DNA of 64,000 bases, taken from the NCBI GenBank assembly GCA_041394705.1, contig JAWKHS010000009.1:1-64000 (forward strand), written 5' to 3'. This document shows, in pieces, positions 63,370 through 64,000 of this stretch (positions are counted from its first letter, which is position 1; each line of letters starts with the position of its first letter). Position numbers and translations under genes: made by a program. This DNA comes from Vicinamibacterales bacterium. GTDB lineage: Bacteria > Acidobacteriota > Vicinamibacteria > Vicinamibacterales > UBA2999. The notes under the pieces are model-generated. The model made no database searches and was not told the origin of the DNA. It was given only the letters and a program-made list of their open reading frames with translations.

Positions 63370-64000
63370 ATGGCGCTCACGCTCCTGCAGAACATCGGGC
63401 TCCCGGACTCCGCCTCGAGCCAGCTCACGTCGACGGTCGGCGAACCGACGGCCGCCGCCAACGGCCAGCAGCTCTTCATGACCGGCAACTGGTTCGCCTC
63501 GCGCTCCACCAACGGCGGCAGTTCCTGGACGCTGGTCGATCCGTTCTCGAGCTTCCCCGCGACGGCCGGCGGCTTCTGCTGCGACCAGATCGTGCTGCAC
63601 GACGCGCGGCACGGCCTCTGGCTGTGGCTGCTCCAGTATTCGCAGTCGTCCACGGGCGGCAACATCTTCCGCCTGGCGGTGAGCCGGGACGCGAGCTTCG
63701 GCAGCTGGTACTACTGGGACTTCGCGCCGCGCGACCTCAACACGTCGTGGGCGCGCCAGTGGTTCGACTACCCCGACATGGCGTTCACGAGCGAGCAGCT
63801 GTTCGTCACGTTCAACATGTTCTCGGGTGACGACTGGCAGCGCGCCGTGGTCTTCAGGTTCCCCCTGGCCACGCTGGCCTCGGCCGGGTCGCTCGGGTAT
63901 CGCTGGTGGGCCACGACCGGCAACGGCTCGATCAAGTTGACGCGGGGCGCGGCCTCCACCATGTACATGGGGAGCCACAACAGCGTCAGCCAGATCCGCG
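63370..64000 (+). CDS. Asp-box (BNR/sialidase-like) propeller protein, 3' end outside window
   Basis: The frame from ATG 63370 stays open to the window edge (210 residues). It contains an Asp-box-like RSTNGGSSWTLV near residue 46, repeated beta segments (QIVLHDARHGLWLWLLQYS) and no signal peptide. The fold resembles a sialidase-type propeller; catalytic residues, if any, are not visible. It starts 3 bp after the small basic protein gene. Confidence 0.65.
   Translation, partial: MALTLLQNIGLPDSASSQLTSTVGEPTAAANGQQLFMTGNWFASRSTNGGSSWTLVDPFSSFPATAGGFCCDQIVLHDARHGLWLWLLQYSQSSTGGNIFRLAVSRDASFGSWYYWDFAPRDLNTSWARQWFDYPDMAFTSEQLFVTFNMFSGDDWQRAVVFRFPLATLASAGSLGYRWWATTGNGSIKLTRGAASTMYMGSHNSVSQIR

Overview
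This is a very GC-rich bacterial chromosome segment that most likely comes from an Acidobacteriota, probably near class Vicinamibacteria. The best evidence is a PadR regulator translationally coupled to a 918-residue duplicated permease, the acidobacterial PadR/ADOP pair. Many secreted beta-propeller, lipocalin-like and outer-membrane proteins, tight ATGA/GTGA gene overlaps and housekeeping synteny (SRP RNA, dnaX, recR) fit that. Taxonomy here is inference.

Layout. 1-340: the 3' end of a tyrosine integrase abuts the 3' end of tRNA-Asn, so the window probably opens at the edge of an integrated island lying to the left. 500-8240: an AttEFGH-like ABC exporter with a secreted lipocalin-type protein, then PadR/ADOP. 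8250-11450: a membrane protein, recR, dnaX (frameshifted as sequenced) and the SRP RNA. 11540-16290: an ECF sigma factor, a membrane anti-sigma-like protein, a secreted caspase-like protease fused to an outer-membrane barrel, another barrel protein and a serine hydrolase. 17600-19600: an accessory islet with a Uma2 nuclease, a broken VapBC pair and a Uma2 relic. 19620-25762: a six-gene lysine/DAP operon (asd-lysC-dapB-dapA-dapD-dapE) preceded by a good promoter, a 23-codon leader ORF and an intrinsic terminator, the layout of an attenuator.

25760-31660: membrane protein, MFS carrier, secreted propeller, tandem lipocalin-like protein and an MBL-fold hydrolase. 31700-36290: polysaccharide genes, including one protein joining a GT4-like domain, a GT2 domain and a methyltransferase. 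36630-39750: an HxlR regulator divergent from a DUF5916 outer-membrane protein across a near-perfect palindrome, then DUF302. 39968-44222: a three-gene cassette of DUF2235 hydrolase, CHAT protease and Rec2-type MBL hydrolase, the best candidate for an undescribed conflict-type system. 44350-49600: tRNA-Ser, DUF3079, then a nitric-oxide module (NorR, RIC di-iron repair protein, quinol NO reductase) with a sigma-54 promoter.

49650-57550: S46 and M28 peptidases, an alpha/beta hydrolase, a DsrE-like protein, and an apparent selenoprotein of the UGSC family whose reading frame crosses an in-frame UGA followed by a bacterial SECIS-like hairpin; it sits downstream of a thioredoxin-fold protein. 57660-64000: a SpoIIE-type phosphatase receptor, two coupled NHL propellers and small or partial secreted proteins.

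Three coding regions (dnaX, vapC, the CHAT gene) carry single-base frameshifts. dnaX is essential, so at least some of these may be assembly errors.
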